From positions 1-64,000 of the forward strand of contig NZ_BNBZ01000036.1 of the NCBI RefSeq assembly GCF_014656215.1: DNA of 64,000 bases, given 5' to 3'. Of this stretch, positions 26,101-35,146 are shown piece after piece. The notes under the pieces are model-generated. The model was not told the origin of the DNA. It saw only the letters and a list, made by a program, of their open reading frames with translations, and searched no databases. The first letter of the stretch is position 1, and the number at the start of each line of letters is the position of its first letter. A program made the position numbers and the translations under genes. Origin of the DNA: Streptomyces zaomyceticus. GTDB lineage: Bacteria; Actinomycetota; Actinomycetes; Streptomycetales; Streptomycetaceae.

Positions 26101-29100
26101 CCCTCAGACGCCGTGGAGCAGCTGGGATCAGGCCGATCACCCGGGCCAGACCCGGCCCGCGCTGTCCGCCCTGCCCCCGCTGACCTCCTACCGACTGCAG
26201 AGCGCACAGGGGCACGCCTACGCGCGTCTTGCCGACGGAAGCTGGCGTCACACGCGCACCGACACGACGTACGACGCGAAAGGCCGTACCTCTACCGTCG
26301 ACGTCCACGGTGACGTGAGCGATGCGAGCCAGGAGAAGTGCACCACGACGGCATACGCGAGCCCGCCGGCCTTCAACCCCCGGATGGAGTCCTACCCCTC
26401 GCAGGTGACCACCGTTCTTGGCCCCTGCGGCACCGCGGTCAGCCCCACCACGCTGCTGTCCGATCAGAAGGTCTACTACAAGGGCGACGGCACTCTCTCC
26501 GGACTCGGCGCCTTCGGCGAAGTCTCGGCGACAGGGACGACCACCGGAGCCCAGATCGCCACCGGCTTCACAGGGACCACCGAGAACTGGCAGACCACCG
26601 CTGCCATGAAGTACGACGGCGTGGGCCGCGTCACCGATGCCCTGGATGCGACAGGACAGAACACCCACACCGATTTCACGCCCGCATGGAGCCCGGCCGG
26701 AAACAACACCACCCCCACAACGGTCGCCACCACCAACAGCCAAGGCTGGGTCGTCACCTCCACGCACAGCCCGCTGCGCGGCCTGGAAACACAGTCGGTC
26801 GACGCCAACGGCCGAAAGACCGAGGTCACCTACGATGCGCTGGGCCGGCGCACGGCGGTGTGGCTTCCGGGCCGTGACAAGGGCGCGGGCCAGAGCGCCG
26901 ACCGGATCTTCAGCTACTCCATCAACCCCGGCGCCGTCGCGGCTCCCGGCGGAACGGTCACGCAACCGGGCGCTCCCACCTCGGTAACGACGAAGACGCT
27001 GCGCGAGGACGGCTCCTACGCGGTGAGCGTCGCCATCTATGACGGCATGCTCCAGCCGCGCCAGACACAGAGCAACTCTCAAGGCGACAGCGACACCGGC
27101 CGGATCATCGCCGACACCTTCTATGACTCGCACGGCTGGCCCGTCACCTCCTACGCCCCCTACTACGAGCCGAGCGGCCAGCCCTCCGGCACCCTCTTCG
27201 CCGCGAACGAGAACCAGATCCCGTCAGAGACCACCACGGCCTACGACGGCCAGGGACGGACCATCACCTCGACCCTGTGGCACCAGGCGATCGAGCAATG
27301 GCACACCTCCACCAGCTATCCGGGCGCGGATCAGACGCATGTCACTGCCCCGGCCGGCGGGCGGAGCACCGCGGCCTATGTGAACGCGCTGGGCCAGACA
27401 GTGCGCACCGTGGTCAAGAACACGGACGCCACCGTGACCTTGCGCGCCGGAGACGTGATTCCTTCCGGGACCTCCCTGTCCTCCGACAGTGTGCGTCTGA
27501 GCATGCAGCCGGACGGCAACCTGGTCCTCAGCGCGCTCGCGACCGGAAAGACGATCTGGTCCAGCGCAACCGCCGGCAACGCCGGCGCGTACGCCAAGTT
27601 CGGTACGGACGGCAACCTGGTCGTCTACACCACCGCCGGCGTCGCGAAGTGGACCACGGGCCTGGCGGCCTCGACGAATTCCACGTTCCAGGTGAGGGCC
27701 GATTCCACCGCGGTCGTGCTGGCAGCCGACAACAGCACGGTCCTGTGGAAGCAGGGCACCTCCGGCGCGGTTCCGGCAGCGAACGCGACGACCCAGTACA
27801 CGTACACCCCTAGTGGCCAGCTCGCTACGGTCAAGGACAACGCAGGCAATACGTGGTCCTACGCGTACAACTTCCTCGGGCAGAAGGTTGCGCAGACCGA
27901 CCCCAACACCGGAACCGCGACCTTCGACAAGTACGACCTCGCCGGCAATCTCCTGCAGACCACTGACCCGCGCGGCCAGGTGCTGTCCTTCACCTACGAC
28001 TGGAGCAACCGCCGCACGGGGACCTATGCCGGTGCGTGGTCTGCCACCCCTGACTCCGCCAAGCAGCAGGCCAGCTGGACGTACGACACCCTCGTCAAGG
28101 GGTACCCGACCTCCTCGACCCGCTACGTCGGCGGTACAGCGGGCAAGGCGTACACCAAGGTCGTCACCGGATACAACACGGCCTACCAGCCCCTAGGCAG
28201 CACCCTGACCATCCCTGCCGCCGAAGGCTTCGCCGCCGCAGGTCAGAGCGCCGCACCGGCCAGCGGAACGGTCACCTACAAGACCACGGTGGACTACACC
28301 CCCACCGTCGGACAGCTGTCCACCACGCACTACCAGGCCGACGGCAACCTGCCGAGGGAAGACGTCGACTACGGATACACCCAACAGGGGAACCTGGACA
28401 CCTTCGGCGGATACATCAACTCGGCGAACACACCCGCTTACCTCTCCACCACCGTCCACGACCCCTTCGGCCGCATCCAGCAGACCAACTACGGTCCTGC
28501 CGGAAAGCAGCTGGCCACCTTTGCCCAGTTCGACGCCACCACCGGCCGGGTCACCCAGACCTCCAGCATGGCGCAGACATCCGCCACCGCCCTCGACGTC
28601 GTCAACTACCGGTACAACCCGGTCGGCGAGATCACCGCGATCGACGACCTGCAGAACAACACCACCCACGACACCCAGTGCTTCACCTACGACTCTTTCC
28701 AGCGCCTGACCCAGGCATGGACGGACACCGCAGGCATCACCTCGCCCTCCGCAGCACCCGTAGGAGCCGTCGGCGGCTGCACCACCGGCCGGGTCCAGAC
28801 CACGAGCAGCGGCCAGATCAAGACCACCACGGTCGGTGGCCCCGCCGCCTACTGGCAGACCTACACCTTCAACCAGCTCGGAGACCGCACCGGCCAGGTC
28901 AACCACGACCCCACCGGTAACGCACTCGCCGACACCACCCAGGCCATCGCCTACCCCGGCACCGACGGGACGACCACGGCGAACCTGCCCAACCAGGCCG
29001 GCACAACCACCAACAGCAACCCCGCCAACGGCACAGCCACCTGGACCAACACCTACAGCGACCCGGCATACGGCAACAAAAACGCCGGCAACACCATGAC

Positions 29101-31654
29101 CCGCAAGGTCACCACGACCGGCCCGTTGACCACCGGCTTCGCCCTCACGGGCGGCGGCAAGCTCTGCGTGGAGAACGCCGGCGGCGCCGTCACGCCGGGC
29201 ACCAAGGTCCAGATCAACACCTGCACCTCCACCAGCACCGCCCAGAAATGGACGATCGGCACCGACGGCACCGTCAAGGTCCTCGGAATGTGCCTGGACA
29301 CCGCCTCCAACGCCACGACCACGGGCGCCTTGGTCGTCATCGACACCTGCAGTACGGACGCCACCCAGAAGTGGAAGGCGACCTCCACTGGAACGCTGGT
29401 CAACGCAGCCAACAGCGCCGTCTGCCTGACCGACCCAGCGGCCAATGCCACCAAGGGCACCCAGCTGACCATCGCCACCTGCGGCAGCACAGGCCAAATA
29501 TGGACCACCACACCGACAGGCTCCCTCCCGGCCGGCCAGACTCAGACTCTGACCTATGACACCGAAGGCCACACCGCCTCGGTCACCACCCCCTCAGGAA
29601 CCACCAGCAACGCCAGCAAGTACCTGTACGACGCCGACGGCAACCTGCTCATCCAGACCAGCGCAGTCGGTGGCGCGGACAAGACCCGCATTCTGTACCT
29701 GTTCGGCGGCGCCGAACAGATCACCCTGAACGTCACGGCGAAGACCTGGACCGCCCTGCGCCACTACGCCGGCCCCGACGGCACCACCATCACCCGCACC
29801 AGCACCGGCTCCGTCAGCTACCAGGTCCCCAACGCGCAAGGCACATCCACGACCTCCGTCGACGCGGTGACCCTCCTCGCCACCCGCCGCTCCTACGACC
29901 CCTACGGCAACCCTCGAGGCCCCAAGCCCACCTCATGGGTCTCCCCCGACGAAAACCGCGGCTTCCTGGGCCAACCCCTCGACAGCATCACCGGCCTGAA
30001 CCTGCTCGGAGCACGAAACTACGACGCCACAACCGGTCGATTCCTCAGCCCCGACCCGATCTTCCAGGCCGGCGACCCCAACCAGATGGGCGGCTACACC
30101 TACGCCGCCGACAACCCCGCCAGCACCAGCGACCCCAGCGGCAACTGCCCCAAGGACCTGTGCGGCGGCTACGGCCAGAACACAGCATCCTCTCCCATCG
30201 CCCCCGCCCCTACTACCACCACCTCCTCTGGTGACGGCGGCGGCGACGGCGGCTCCGGCGGTGGCTCCGGCGACGGCGACTCCGGATGGGGCTGGGACGA
30301 TACAGGAGATGTCGTCGAAGACGTTGCCGAGGTCGTCGTCGTCACCGTCGTCGTCATCGTCCTGGCCGGCGCGGTAGTCGCCTGCACCGACGGCAGCCTC
30401 GGATACCTCACCCCGGCATGCGCCGAAACCGCAGGCACCGCATTCGTGGCAAGCTGCGGCGCCATCATGGGCGACTGCGGACCCGGCCCCGAAATCACCA
30501 GCCCCTACAAAGCCCGATTCAGAAGAGCAGGTGCCACCACAAGCCTCTTCAGGCAAGGCGGCGCCAAAGCATCAGCCGAATCCCACGTCACCGGCCCCAA
30601 GGGCGCAGCCACCGTCGGCGGCGCAGCCAAGGAAGCCGCCCACGACGCAGTAGGCGGCAACGCAGCGGCCCCGAAGAAAACCAACGTCCAGGACGCAGCG
30701 CAATCCTCAGCAAGCGCCGCAGCCCACGCCGACGAGCCCAGCACCGGCAACTCCGGCACCACATGCAGCTTCTCACCCGAAACACCCGTCCTCATGCAGG
30801 ACGGCACAGCCAAACCCATTGCCGAAATCACCGCCGGCGACCACGTCGAAGCAGCCAACCCCGAAACCGGTCAGGACGAAGGCCCCCGCACCGTCGTAGC
30901 CACCTGGGCCCACGACGACAGCGACCTCATCGACCTCACCGTCCAGCTCACCGACGGCTCTAAGAAGACCATCCACACCACGGCGGAACACCCCTTCTGG
31001 GACGAGACCAGCCACAGCTGGACCCCCGCCGCGGGCCTCACCCCCGGCCACGCACTCACCTCAACCGACGGCCGCAGGATCCTCGTCGTCACCGTCCACC
31101 ACTCGGCAGGCACAGCAACCAGGTACAACCTGACCGTAGACCAGCTCCACACTTTCTACGTTCTTGCGGGAACAACTCCGGTCCTTGTGCACAATGAGTG
31201 CCCCACATCAGCGGCTCTCAAGGCAGCTCCGCACCCCAGCACGGTCATTTTTCCCTCATCCGTAGACTTGACATCAAAAACCGCCAGCAAAGCTGGATCC
31301 TTGACAGTTGCCAGCGGTTACGCGACCGACGTCCCCGATGGGTACGATAGGGCCATGCCCACGGCAGTGCACGATGCACTACCTATCCCCCGAACACCTC
31401 ATCCATTTATGGATAACTCCGGAGGCGCCGGAGCATACTTCCTGTCTCACGCAGAAAAGCAAGCCTCTACCCTTAACCCCGGTGTTCCCATTTCAGTAAG
31501 TCGAGCAATGTGCGACGACTGCATCCCTTGGTTCCAAGAGAGAGCATCACAGCTTGGGGTGCCGCTTTACGTGTCAGATCCAAACGTAATTCACGTTTTC
31601 AGCCCGAATGGGAGATGGGATTCATTTAATTACCCACCATGGGGTGATCATTGA
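23105..31654 (+). CDS. RHS/YD-repeat polymorphic toxin with lectin modules, HINT and deaminase-like tip
   Basis: 2849 residues from a GTG. An N-terminal hydrophobic segment (LLSLSLLGALVLIAPLAV) suggests export. An SpvB/TcdB-like region (ALGYDSQAVDGETSARNSQS, SWIGDGWNYDPGFVERTY) is followed by many YD repeats forming the RHS shell. Two lectin modules are embedded: a bulb-type module (about 1442-1555, SMQPDGNLVLSA) and a ricin-type module (about 2010-2140, KLCVENAGG...CTSTSTAQKW). The core ends with the RHS signature DPYGNPRG ... GLNLLGARNYDATTGRFLSPDP (about 2262-2325). A HINT-type autoprocessing domain starts at CSFSPETPVLMQDG (about 2554) and ends near VLVHNECPT. The last ~150 residues carry SHAEKQ (His 2782) and MCDDC (Cys 2803, 2806), the zinc-site pattern of nucleic-acid/nucleotide deaminases. 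The tip DNA is visibly AT-richer than the rest. Probably secreted and antibacterial. Confidence 0.85.
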   Translation: MAGRRRDRARRRSWLWGGNPLLSLSLLGALVLIAPLAVDQGRGLALPGIERADDWESRGGQAGHHTFKGELWNPKQVPAAVGVGGHELSSGPVRGHSGQQRPLKNYRPVKPSWPKAGSATVRLGSSVRSGEAVRRPGTGFVRAGSLPVWLAPAASTKRSSSGAAGGIESAGEVTVEVASQERARAAGANGMLIALAPSGPSAAGGEVQVVIDYGTLAKAYGGGFGSRLQLVQMPACALSTPQLTQCRTRSPLVFTNRATADQLTATVRMGSTGVGGGDGASPAAGATLASEGTALAVTSGSGGSQGDYAATSLNPSGSWQASGTGAFTYSYPVSVPAGVGGNAPSVALGYDSQAVDGETSARNSQSSWIGDGWNYDPGFVERTYRPCGSFRDANGDKILKGSGDDCWSGANAQISFGPHSGVLVPDAKDPAVPGLVRQWRLRGDDGTIVQELSGAANGLEDGVYFRVLTNDGSAAYFGANHAPAGVGTAALPQAGTPTDGATHAAWGLPVFHPQSGDPCFDSTKGKASRCAKPEGWRWNLDFVVSPNGLIQRYDYSTESNYYSLGGGQAAEGEFGTLTSYVRGGTLTSISYGYTLADELADRTPSAQVVFHSKQRCQPTATFTDCSAGNLTDENSPHWPDTPWDLHCDATDTTTIPEGATTVPKDVCVIAGPTFWSTTRLDSITTLVHVKDNATDKLIPVDSYQLGHVFSDAGGTADPVTGTSVDPEHSGFLQAVMWLQTIQHTAKDTYDNGNSDITLNKVAFTGTEIDNRVNDVMPSAPPLYHPRISSIQTETGQSIAVDYNLDPCAGRTLSFSTADSNTNSCYPVYWNVPGASKPLEDWFNKITVHTVTTSDLTIAASHKPDGTAAPAGSSSRVSTYNYAGAAWHRDDSPTTDDEHRTWGQFRGFRTVTVQTGRAPEPVTQAVSTYLQGMDGDYKADGTRRAITVQAKVGGTVVQSVTDSDHLAGTELQKDVYTAAGGSIATTSVNSPFSFTSTASAPQTPWSSWDQADHPGQTRPALSALPPLTSYRLQSAQGHAYARLADGSWRHTRTDTTYDAKGRTSTVDVHGDVSDASQEKCTTTAYASPPAFNPRMESYPSQVTTVLGPCGTAVSPTTLLSDQKVYYKGDGTLSGLGAFGEVSATGTTTGAQIATGFTGTTENWQTTAAMKYDGVGRVTDALDATGQNTHTDFTPAWSPAGNNTTPTTVATTNSQGWVVTSTHSPLRGLETQSVDANGRKTEVTYDALGRRTAVWLPGRDKGAGQSADRIFSYSINPGAVAAPGGTVTQPGAPTSVTTKTLREDGSYAVSVAIYDGMLQPRQTQSNSQGDSDTGRIIADTFYDSHGWPVTSYAPYYEPSGQPSGTLFAANENQIPSETTTAYDGQGRTITSTLWHQAIEQWHTSTSYPGADQTHVTAPAGGRSTAAYVNALGQTVRTVVKNTDATVTLRAGDVIPSGTSLSSDSVRLSMQPDGNLVLSALATGKTIWSSATAGNAGAYAKFGTDGNLVVYTTAGVAKWTTGLAASTNSTFQVRADSTAVVLAADNSTVLWKQGTSGAVPAANATTQYTYTPSGQLATVKDNAGNTWSYAYNFLGQKVAQTDPNTGTATFDKYDLAGNLLQTTDPRGQVLSFTYDWSNRRTGTYAGAWSATPDSAKQQASWTYDTLVKGYPTSSTRYVGGTAGKAYTKVVTGYNTAYQPLGSTLTIPAAEGFAAAGQSAAPASGTVTYKTTVDYTPTVGQLSTTHYQADGNLPREDVDYGYTQQGNLDTFGGYINSANTPAYLSTTVHDPFGRIQQTNYGPAGKQLATFAQFDATTGRVTQTSSMAQTSATALDVVNYRYNPVGEITAIDDLQNNTTHDTQCFTYDSFQRLTQAWTDTAGITSPSAAPVGAVGGCTTGRVQTTSSGQIKTTTVGGPAAYWQTYTFNQLGDRTGQVNHDPTGNALADTTQAIAYPGTDGTTTANLPNQAGTTTNSNPANGTATWTNTYSDPAYGNKNAGNTMTRKVTTTGPLTTGFALTGGGKLCVENAGGAVTPGTKVQINTCTSTSTAQKWTIGTDGTVKVLGMCLDTASNATTTGALVVIDTCSTDATQKWKATSTGTLVNAANSAVCLTDPAANATKGTQLTIATCGSTGQIWTTTPTGSLPAGQTQTLTYDTEGHTASVTTPSGTTSNASKYLYDADGNLLIQTSAVGGADKTRILYLFGGAEQITLNVTAKTWTALRHYAGPDGTTITRTSTGSVSYQVPNAQGTSTTSVDAVTLLATRRSYDPYGNPRGPKPTSWVSPDENRGFLGQPLDSITGLNLLGARNYDATTGRFLSPDPIFQAGDPNQMGGYTYAADNPASTSDPSGNCPKDLCGGYGQNTASSPIAPAPTTTTSSGDGGGDGGSGGGSGDGDSGWGWDDTGDVVEDVAEVVVVTVVVIVLAGAVVACTDGSLGYLTPACAETAGTAFVASCGAIMGDCGPGPEITSPYKARFRRAGATTSLFRQGGAKASAESHVTGPKGAATVGGAAKEAAHDAVGGNAAAPKKTNVQDAAQSSASAAAHADEPSTGNSGTTCSFSPETPVLMQDGTAKPIAEITAGDHVEAANPETGQDEGPRTVVATWAHDDSDLIDLTVQLTDGSKKTIHTTAEHPFWDETSHSWTPAAGLTPGHALTSTDGRRILVVTVHHSAGTATRYNLTVDQLHTFYVLAGTTPVLVHNECPTSAALKAAPHPSTVIFPSSVDLTSKTASKAGSLTVASGYATDVPDGYDRAMPTAVHDALPIPRTPHPFMDNSGGAGAYFLSHAEKQASTLNPGVPISVSRAMCDDCIPWFQERASQLGVPLYVSDPNVIHVFSPNGRWDSFNYPPWGDH

Positions 31655-31904
31655 CCTCAGACACGAGTGCATTTTCACCTCCGCGCGCAGCTAAGCATTG
31701 TCCCGTAACTCGGTGCAGGGACCAGCCGGTCACCACCGCCGGATCACCTGGCCCGACTCCGACCCCCCGACTCACGGTCACGACGGTGACCTGGCCAACA
31801 TGACCCAACCGGACACCGGCAAGCAACCTTCAGAGTTGCGGGACCGCACTTAGCCCACGCGATAGAGTCGACCAGCAATCGACTGGTCGCAAAAGGTGGA
31901 CGAA
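31655..31904. other. Toxin-immunity intergenic spacer with inverted repeat
   Basis: 250 bp between the toxin stop and the next start codon. It contains GGTCAC-N4-GTGACC (about 31767-31782) and CGACCAG-N7-CTGGTCG (31869-31889). The latter ends just before the ribosome site of the next gene, where it could act as an operator or an attenuating hairpin. No gene is recognisable here. Confidence 0.4.
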
Positions 31905-32744
31905 ATGGCACATTGGCGAACCTATCCGGCGGGGATCCCCACACCAGAGCTGCTGAGGCTTGCTGAAGAGGCACTCGAACAGGGCGACTTGATTGGTGCT
32001 GGAAATTGGTATTTCCACGCCAAGCGTCGCGGGACACCTGAGGCAAAAAAGGAAATCCGCGAGCTTCTTCCCAAACTGGAGGCGGCTGCCAGCCTAGGGG
32101 ATATGGAGGCGAAAGAGCTGGTCGCTGCCGTACTGCTAGACCAGGGTCGAGATCCGCAACGAGCTGCAGATCTGTTCGGCGAAGTCGCCAATCTCGGGTC
32201 GGCCTCAGCGAAGCGTGAGCTTGGATTCATGCTGATGAATGGAATCGGAATGCCCAGCGACCCGGAGAGAGCCAGTAATCTCTTCCGCAGTTCAGCTGAA
32301 TCCGGTGACGGATACGCCGCATTCAATCTCTCAGTGAACTATTACAACGGAATTGGAGTGCGACGCAATTTTCGAGAATTCTCACACTGGCTGAAAAAAT
32401 CTGCCGAATTGGGTATCCCAGAGGCGTGTGCTGTACTTGCCGACCAGTTGGCGGAACGCGGAAATCAAACCGAAGCACTCAATTGGTACGTAAAGGCAGC
32501 AGAATCCGGCCATGCGGCAGCCATGTTTGCGGCAGGGGTTCGCTTTCGAGATGGGGCAGGTACCGACCCAGATCCCGTCCAGGCAGTCCGATGGTTCCTT
32601 TCAATGCTCGACCGGGGTAATGGTGATGGAATCCATGAGGCAATCGCCATGGCCCCCTCTATGACCCGCACACAAATCATCGAAGCAGGCAGGTTGGCTC
32701 GGCGTGAATCCGAGGCTCAATCACTGCTGAGGCGTTACAAGTAG
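31905..32744 (+). CDS. Sel1-repeat protein, candidate immunity to the RHS deaminase
   Basis: 279 residues built of Sel1-like TPR repeats: AADLFGEVANLGSASAKREL, LGFMLMNGIGMPSDPERASN, AFNLSVNYYNGIGVRRNF, LNWYVKAAESGHAAAMFAAG. There is no signal peptide, so it should act in the cytosol. The ATG at 31905 follows AAAAGGTGG at good spacing; a GTG three codons upstream is less likely. It lies 250 bp downstream of the RHS toxin tip and shares the tip's lower GC, which suggests the two moved together. Sel1 proteins serve as protein-binding scaffolds, so neutralising the toxin by binding is plausible. Immunity is inferred from position, not from family. Confidence 0.6.
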   Translation: MAHWRTYPAGIPTPELLRLAEEALEQGDLIGAGNWYFHAKRRGTPEAKKEIRELLPKLEAAASLGDMEAKELVAAVLLDQGRDPQRAADLFGEVANLGSASAKRELGFMLMNGIGMPSDPERASNLFRSSAESGDGYAAFNLSVNYYNGIGVRRNFREFSHWLKKSAELGIPEACAVLADQLAERGNQTEALNWYVKAAESGHAAAMFAAGVRFRDGAGTDPDPVQAVRWFLSMLDRGNGDGIHEAIAMAPSMTRTQIIEAGRLARRESEAQSLLRRYK

Positions 32745-32759
32745 GGCCGACTGACCCGG

Positions 32760-32963
32760 ATGTGCGGCGTGTTCCTGCGTCGGCTCCTCGCCACCGCTCA
32801 GGAACTGCTGGATTCCAGCATGCTGCAGAGCTGCTCGCTCACCGGCGGTGAGTACCTTGCGTGGAGCTGGCCCGACACGCCTCTCTTACGAGAGGACGGA
32901 CATACTGAAGATGGGAAGCTCCATCGGAGCTGTGAAGACTGGATCCGCTCTCTCCCGGGTTGA
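32760..32963 (+). other. Short open frame of doubtful coding status
   Basis: 67 residues (MCGVFLRRLLATAQELLDSS..., ending DWIRSLPG). It has no recognisable similarity and no clear ribosome site, and sits between the Sel1 gene and an IS end. It may be a fragment of a gene cut by the IS. Confidence 0.25.
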
Positions 32964-33100
32964 TCGTCGTCGTACGGCCAGGTCTCAGAGCATGAGGTGC
33001 TGACCGATCGGGCGTGCCGCAGCAAGGGAGGTGCCCTACCTCACGTAAAGACACTGTGGTCTAAGAGGTCATCTCATTTGGCTGATCTAGGCTGCGGGCC

Positions 33101-33936
33101 GTGGTGGGGATTGTTGAGCGGCTGGTGCCGGACGAGTTGTGGGAGCTGTTCCAGCGGGTGGTGCCGGAGGCTCCTTCGCGACCTCAGGGTGGTGGCCGGC
33201 GTCGGCATGGCGACCGGGAGGTGCTGGCGGCGATCGTGTTCGTGGCCACGTCGGGCTGCACGTGGCAGCAGGTGCCGTCCGCGTCGTTCGGACCGTCAGG
33301 AGCGACGGCCCACCGGCGTTTCGCCGAGTGGACGAAGGCCAGGGTGTGGGCCAAGCTCTACCGCCTGGTCCTCGACGAACTCGGGGCCCGAGGCGAGCTG
33401 GACTGGTCCCGCTGCGCGATCGACTCGGTGAACATGCGGGCCTTGAAAAGGGGGACCTGACAGGTCCGAATCCTGTTGACCGGGGCAAGTACGGGTCGAA
33501 GATCCACTTGATCACCGAGCGGACCGGTCTGCCCATATCCGTCGGGATCTCGGCGGCGAACCTGCACGACAGCCAGGCCCTGATCCCGCTGGTGAAGGGC
33601 ATACCGCCGATCCGGTCCCGCCGCGGGCCCCGGCGGCGCAAGCCGGGCAAGCTTCACGGCGACAAGGGCTACGACTACTCTCACCTGCGACGATGGTTAC
33701 GCGAGCACGGTATCACCCACCGCATCGCCCGCAAGGGTGTCGAGTCCTCGCAGCGGCTGGGCCGTCATCGCTGGACCGTCGAACGCACCATGGCCTGGCT
33801 CGCCGGCTGCCGACGCCTGCACCGACGCTACGAACGCAAAGCCGACCACTTCCTCGCCTTCACCAGCATCGCCTGCACCCTCATCTGCTGCCGCAGGCTC
33901 AAGACGACTCCATGGGGCGTGAACGCTGCGTCATGA
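33101..33936 (+). CDS. IS-B transposase, two frames joined by a -1 frameshift
   Basis: The first frame (33101-33460, MVGIVERLVPDELWELFQRV..., ending AIDSVNMRALKRGT) carries the DUF4096-type N terminus and the first catalytic aspartate (AIDS). The second frame continues in -1 with KGDLTGPNPVDRGKYGSKIH, the second acidic residue in GDKGYDYS, and the glutamate in WTVERTMAWLAGCRRLHRRYE. The switch occurs at TTGAAAAGGGGGACC (about 33446-33460). That purine run is a plausible slippery site, and reading in -1 restores the usual RALKKGDLTGP sequence. Many IS427-group elements use such programmed frameshifting, so the element may be functional. Confidence 0.8.
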
Positions 33937-34268
33937 TGGCCCGCGTGAGTGAAGAGACTGCGCTTGAGGCCGTATCGCGCCTGTACCAAGAGTTTATGGA
34001 ATGGCCGTTTCCTCCCAGACTGGCTGGAGCGGACCGGGCCGGCTTCGACCTGGTGATGCTGGACTCGGACACCGCAGGCTGCGTTTTCACGTGGATCAAG
34101 AACGGCGGCGAGCTCGAAGCGCGGGGTCGAAGCATTCTGCTGCGCTGCATCGCCCGCCTAGACCGGGTCATACCTATACTCGGCGAAGCAGACGCCCCTG
34201 AGTACTGGCACCACCTGAACGAGATGGCTCAACTTGTCGCGGGTTCCCCACACGTAGCCGCCAAATGA
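33933..34268 (+). CDS. Passenger gene inside IS-B, unknown function
   Basis: 111 residues starting MMARVSEETALEAVSRLYQE, with FPPRLAGADRAGFDLVMLDS, TAGCVFTWIKNGG, and ending LVAGSPHVAAK. The start overlaps the transposase stop (ATGA at 33933-33936), so it is translationally coupled, and its stop codon lies within the right terminal repeat (CCAAATGAGACG). It is therefore part of the mobile unit. It is soluble, has no signal or membrane segment, and matches no family I recognise. Possible roles are regulation of transposition or an accessory trait. A chromosomal gene captured by the element is also possible. Confidence 0.65.
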   Translation: MMARVSEETALEAVSRLYQEFMEWPFPPRLAGADRAGFDLVMLDSDTAGCVFTWIKNGGELEARGRSILLRCIARLDRVIPILGEADAPEYWHHLNEMAQLVAGSPHVAAK

Positions 34269-34279
34269 GACGACTTCTA

Positions 34280-35146
34280 AGACTGTGTCCTATGTGGTGA
34301 GTTTGAGGAGTCGTTTGTAGCAGCAGATAGCTGCGGCGAGGCCGAGGAAGGCCAGGTAGTTGCGGGGATGGCGTTCGTAGCGGTGGTTGAGCCGGCGGTA
34401 GCCGGAGAGCCAGGACATGGTCCGCTCGATCACCCACCTGCGGCGCCCGAGTCGTTCGCTGGACTCGATGCCCTTGCGTGCGATGCGGACGCCGATACGT
34501 TTCCCGCGGAGCCATTTCCGCAGTTCAGGTATGTCGTGGCCTTGTCGGCGTGCAGTGGCTGGGGTTTGAAATGACGGCCTCGAGGGGGGTCGTGTCTCGT
34601 TTGGTGACCCAACACCATAGGCTTTAGCGCCTGACTGTCGTGGGTGTTGGCGGCCGAGACGCCGACAAGGAGGGGCAGCCCGTTCGCGTCCGACAGGACG
34701 TGCATCTTGGAGCCCGCTTTGCCCCGGTCCACGGGGCTCGGTCCGGTGAGTTCGCCCCTTCTTTCGCCCTGACGTGGGCGGAGTCGAGGACCGCTCGGGA
34801 CAGGTCGAGCAGGCCGGCATCGTCGAGGCAATGCAGGATCTCCTCGTGCAGCCGGCCCCACACGCCGGCCCGCGACCAGATCAGGAACCGGCGATGAGCG
34901 GTTGACTTCGAGACCCCGAAACACGGGGGCAGAGCCCGCCAGGCGCACCCGCTGACCAGCACGTAGATGATCGCGGCGAACAGCGTCTCATCAGGTGTGT
35001 CCTGCGTCCCGCCGCCCTGCGGCCGCACCCGAGAGGGCGGGATCAGCGGCTTCGCAATCTCCCACAGCCCGTCCGGAACAATCCAACTCCACGTACCCCG
35101 CCCCATGATGACCCCAACGATCGCCTCACCACATAGGACACGGTCT
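34280..35146 (-). mobile_element. IS5-family (IS427-like) element IS-C, abutting IS-B
   Basis: An 867-bp element. Its ends are AGACTGTGTCCTATGTGGTG (34280) and the complement of AGACCGTGTCCTATGTGGTG (ending 35146); the 22-bp repeats differ at one position. It is flanked by TA on both sides (34278-34279 and 35147-35148), the target duplication expected for this group. It sits directly at the right end of IS-B. Confidence 0.85.
34290..35106 (-). pseudogene. IS-C transposase, frame broken twice
   Basis: The N-terminal frame (35106 downward, MGRGTWSWIVPDGLWEIAKP...VLDSAHVRAKEG) changes to a second frame at GELTGPSPVDRGKAGSKMHV, which is the normal programmed-frameshift point of this family. However, near 34530 a further shift is needed to reach GHDIPELRKWLRGKRIG and the catalytic WVIERTMSWLSGYRRLNHRYE, so the copy is probably dead. 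The element's ends are intact and could still be mobilised in trans. Confidence 0.75.

Larger units (their letters stand above)
33061..34279 (+). mobile_element. IS5-family (IS427-like) element with a passenger gene (IS-B)
   Basis: The left end at 33061 reads CTAAGAGGTCATCTCATTTGG. The right end, around 34261-34279, reads CCAAATGAGACGACTTCTA and continues after the IS-C insertion. The two match as inverted repeats with about 18 of 21 positions identical. Between them lie a frameshift-expressed transposase and an additional 111-residue gene whose stop codon lies inside the right repeat. The right end is abutted by IS-C, which inserted at the TA at 34278-34279. Confidence 0.7.

Noticed and set aside
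24203..27133. A 976-codon open frame on the minus strand under the RHS gene
   Set aside because: It mirrors the third-codon GC pattern of the RHS gene, has no domain similarity or ribosome site, and similar antisense frames occur under every large gene here.
34290..35106. A functional transposase in IS-C
   Set aside because: Beyond the normal programmed frameshift point a second frame change is needed before the catalytic glutamate, so I list it as a pseudogene.
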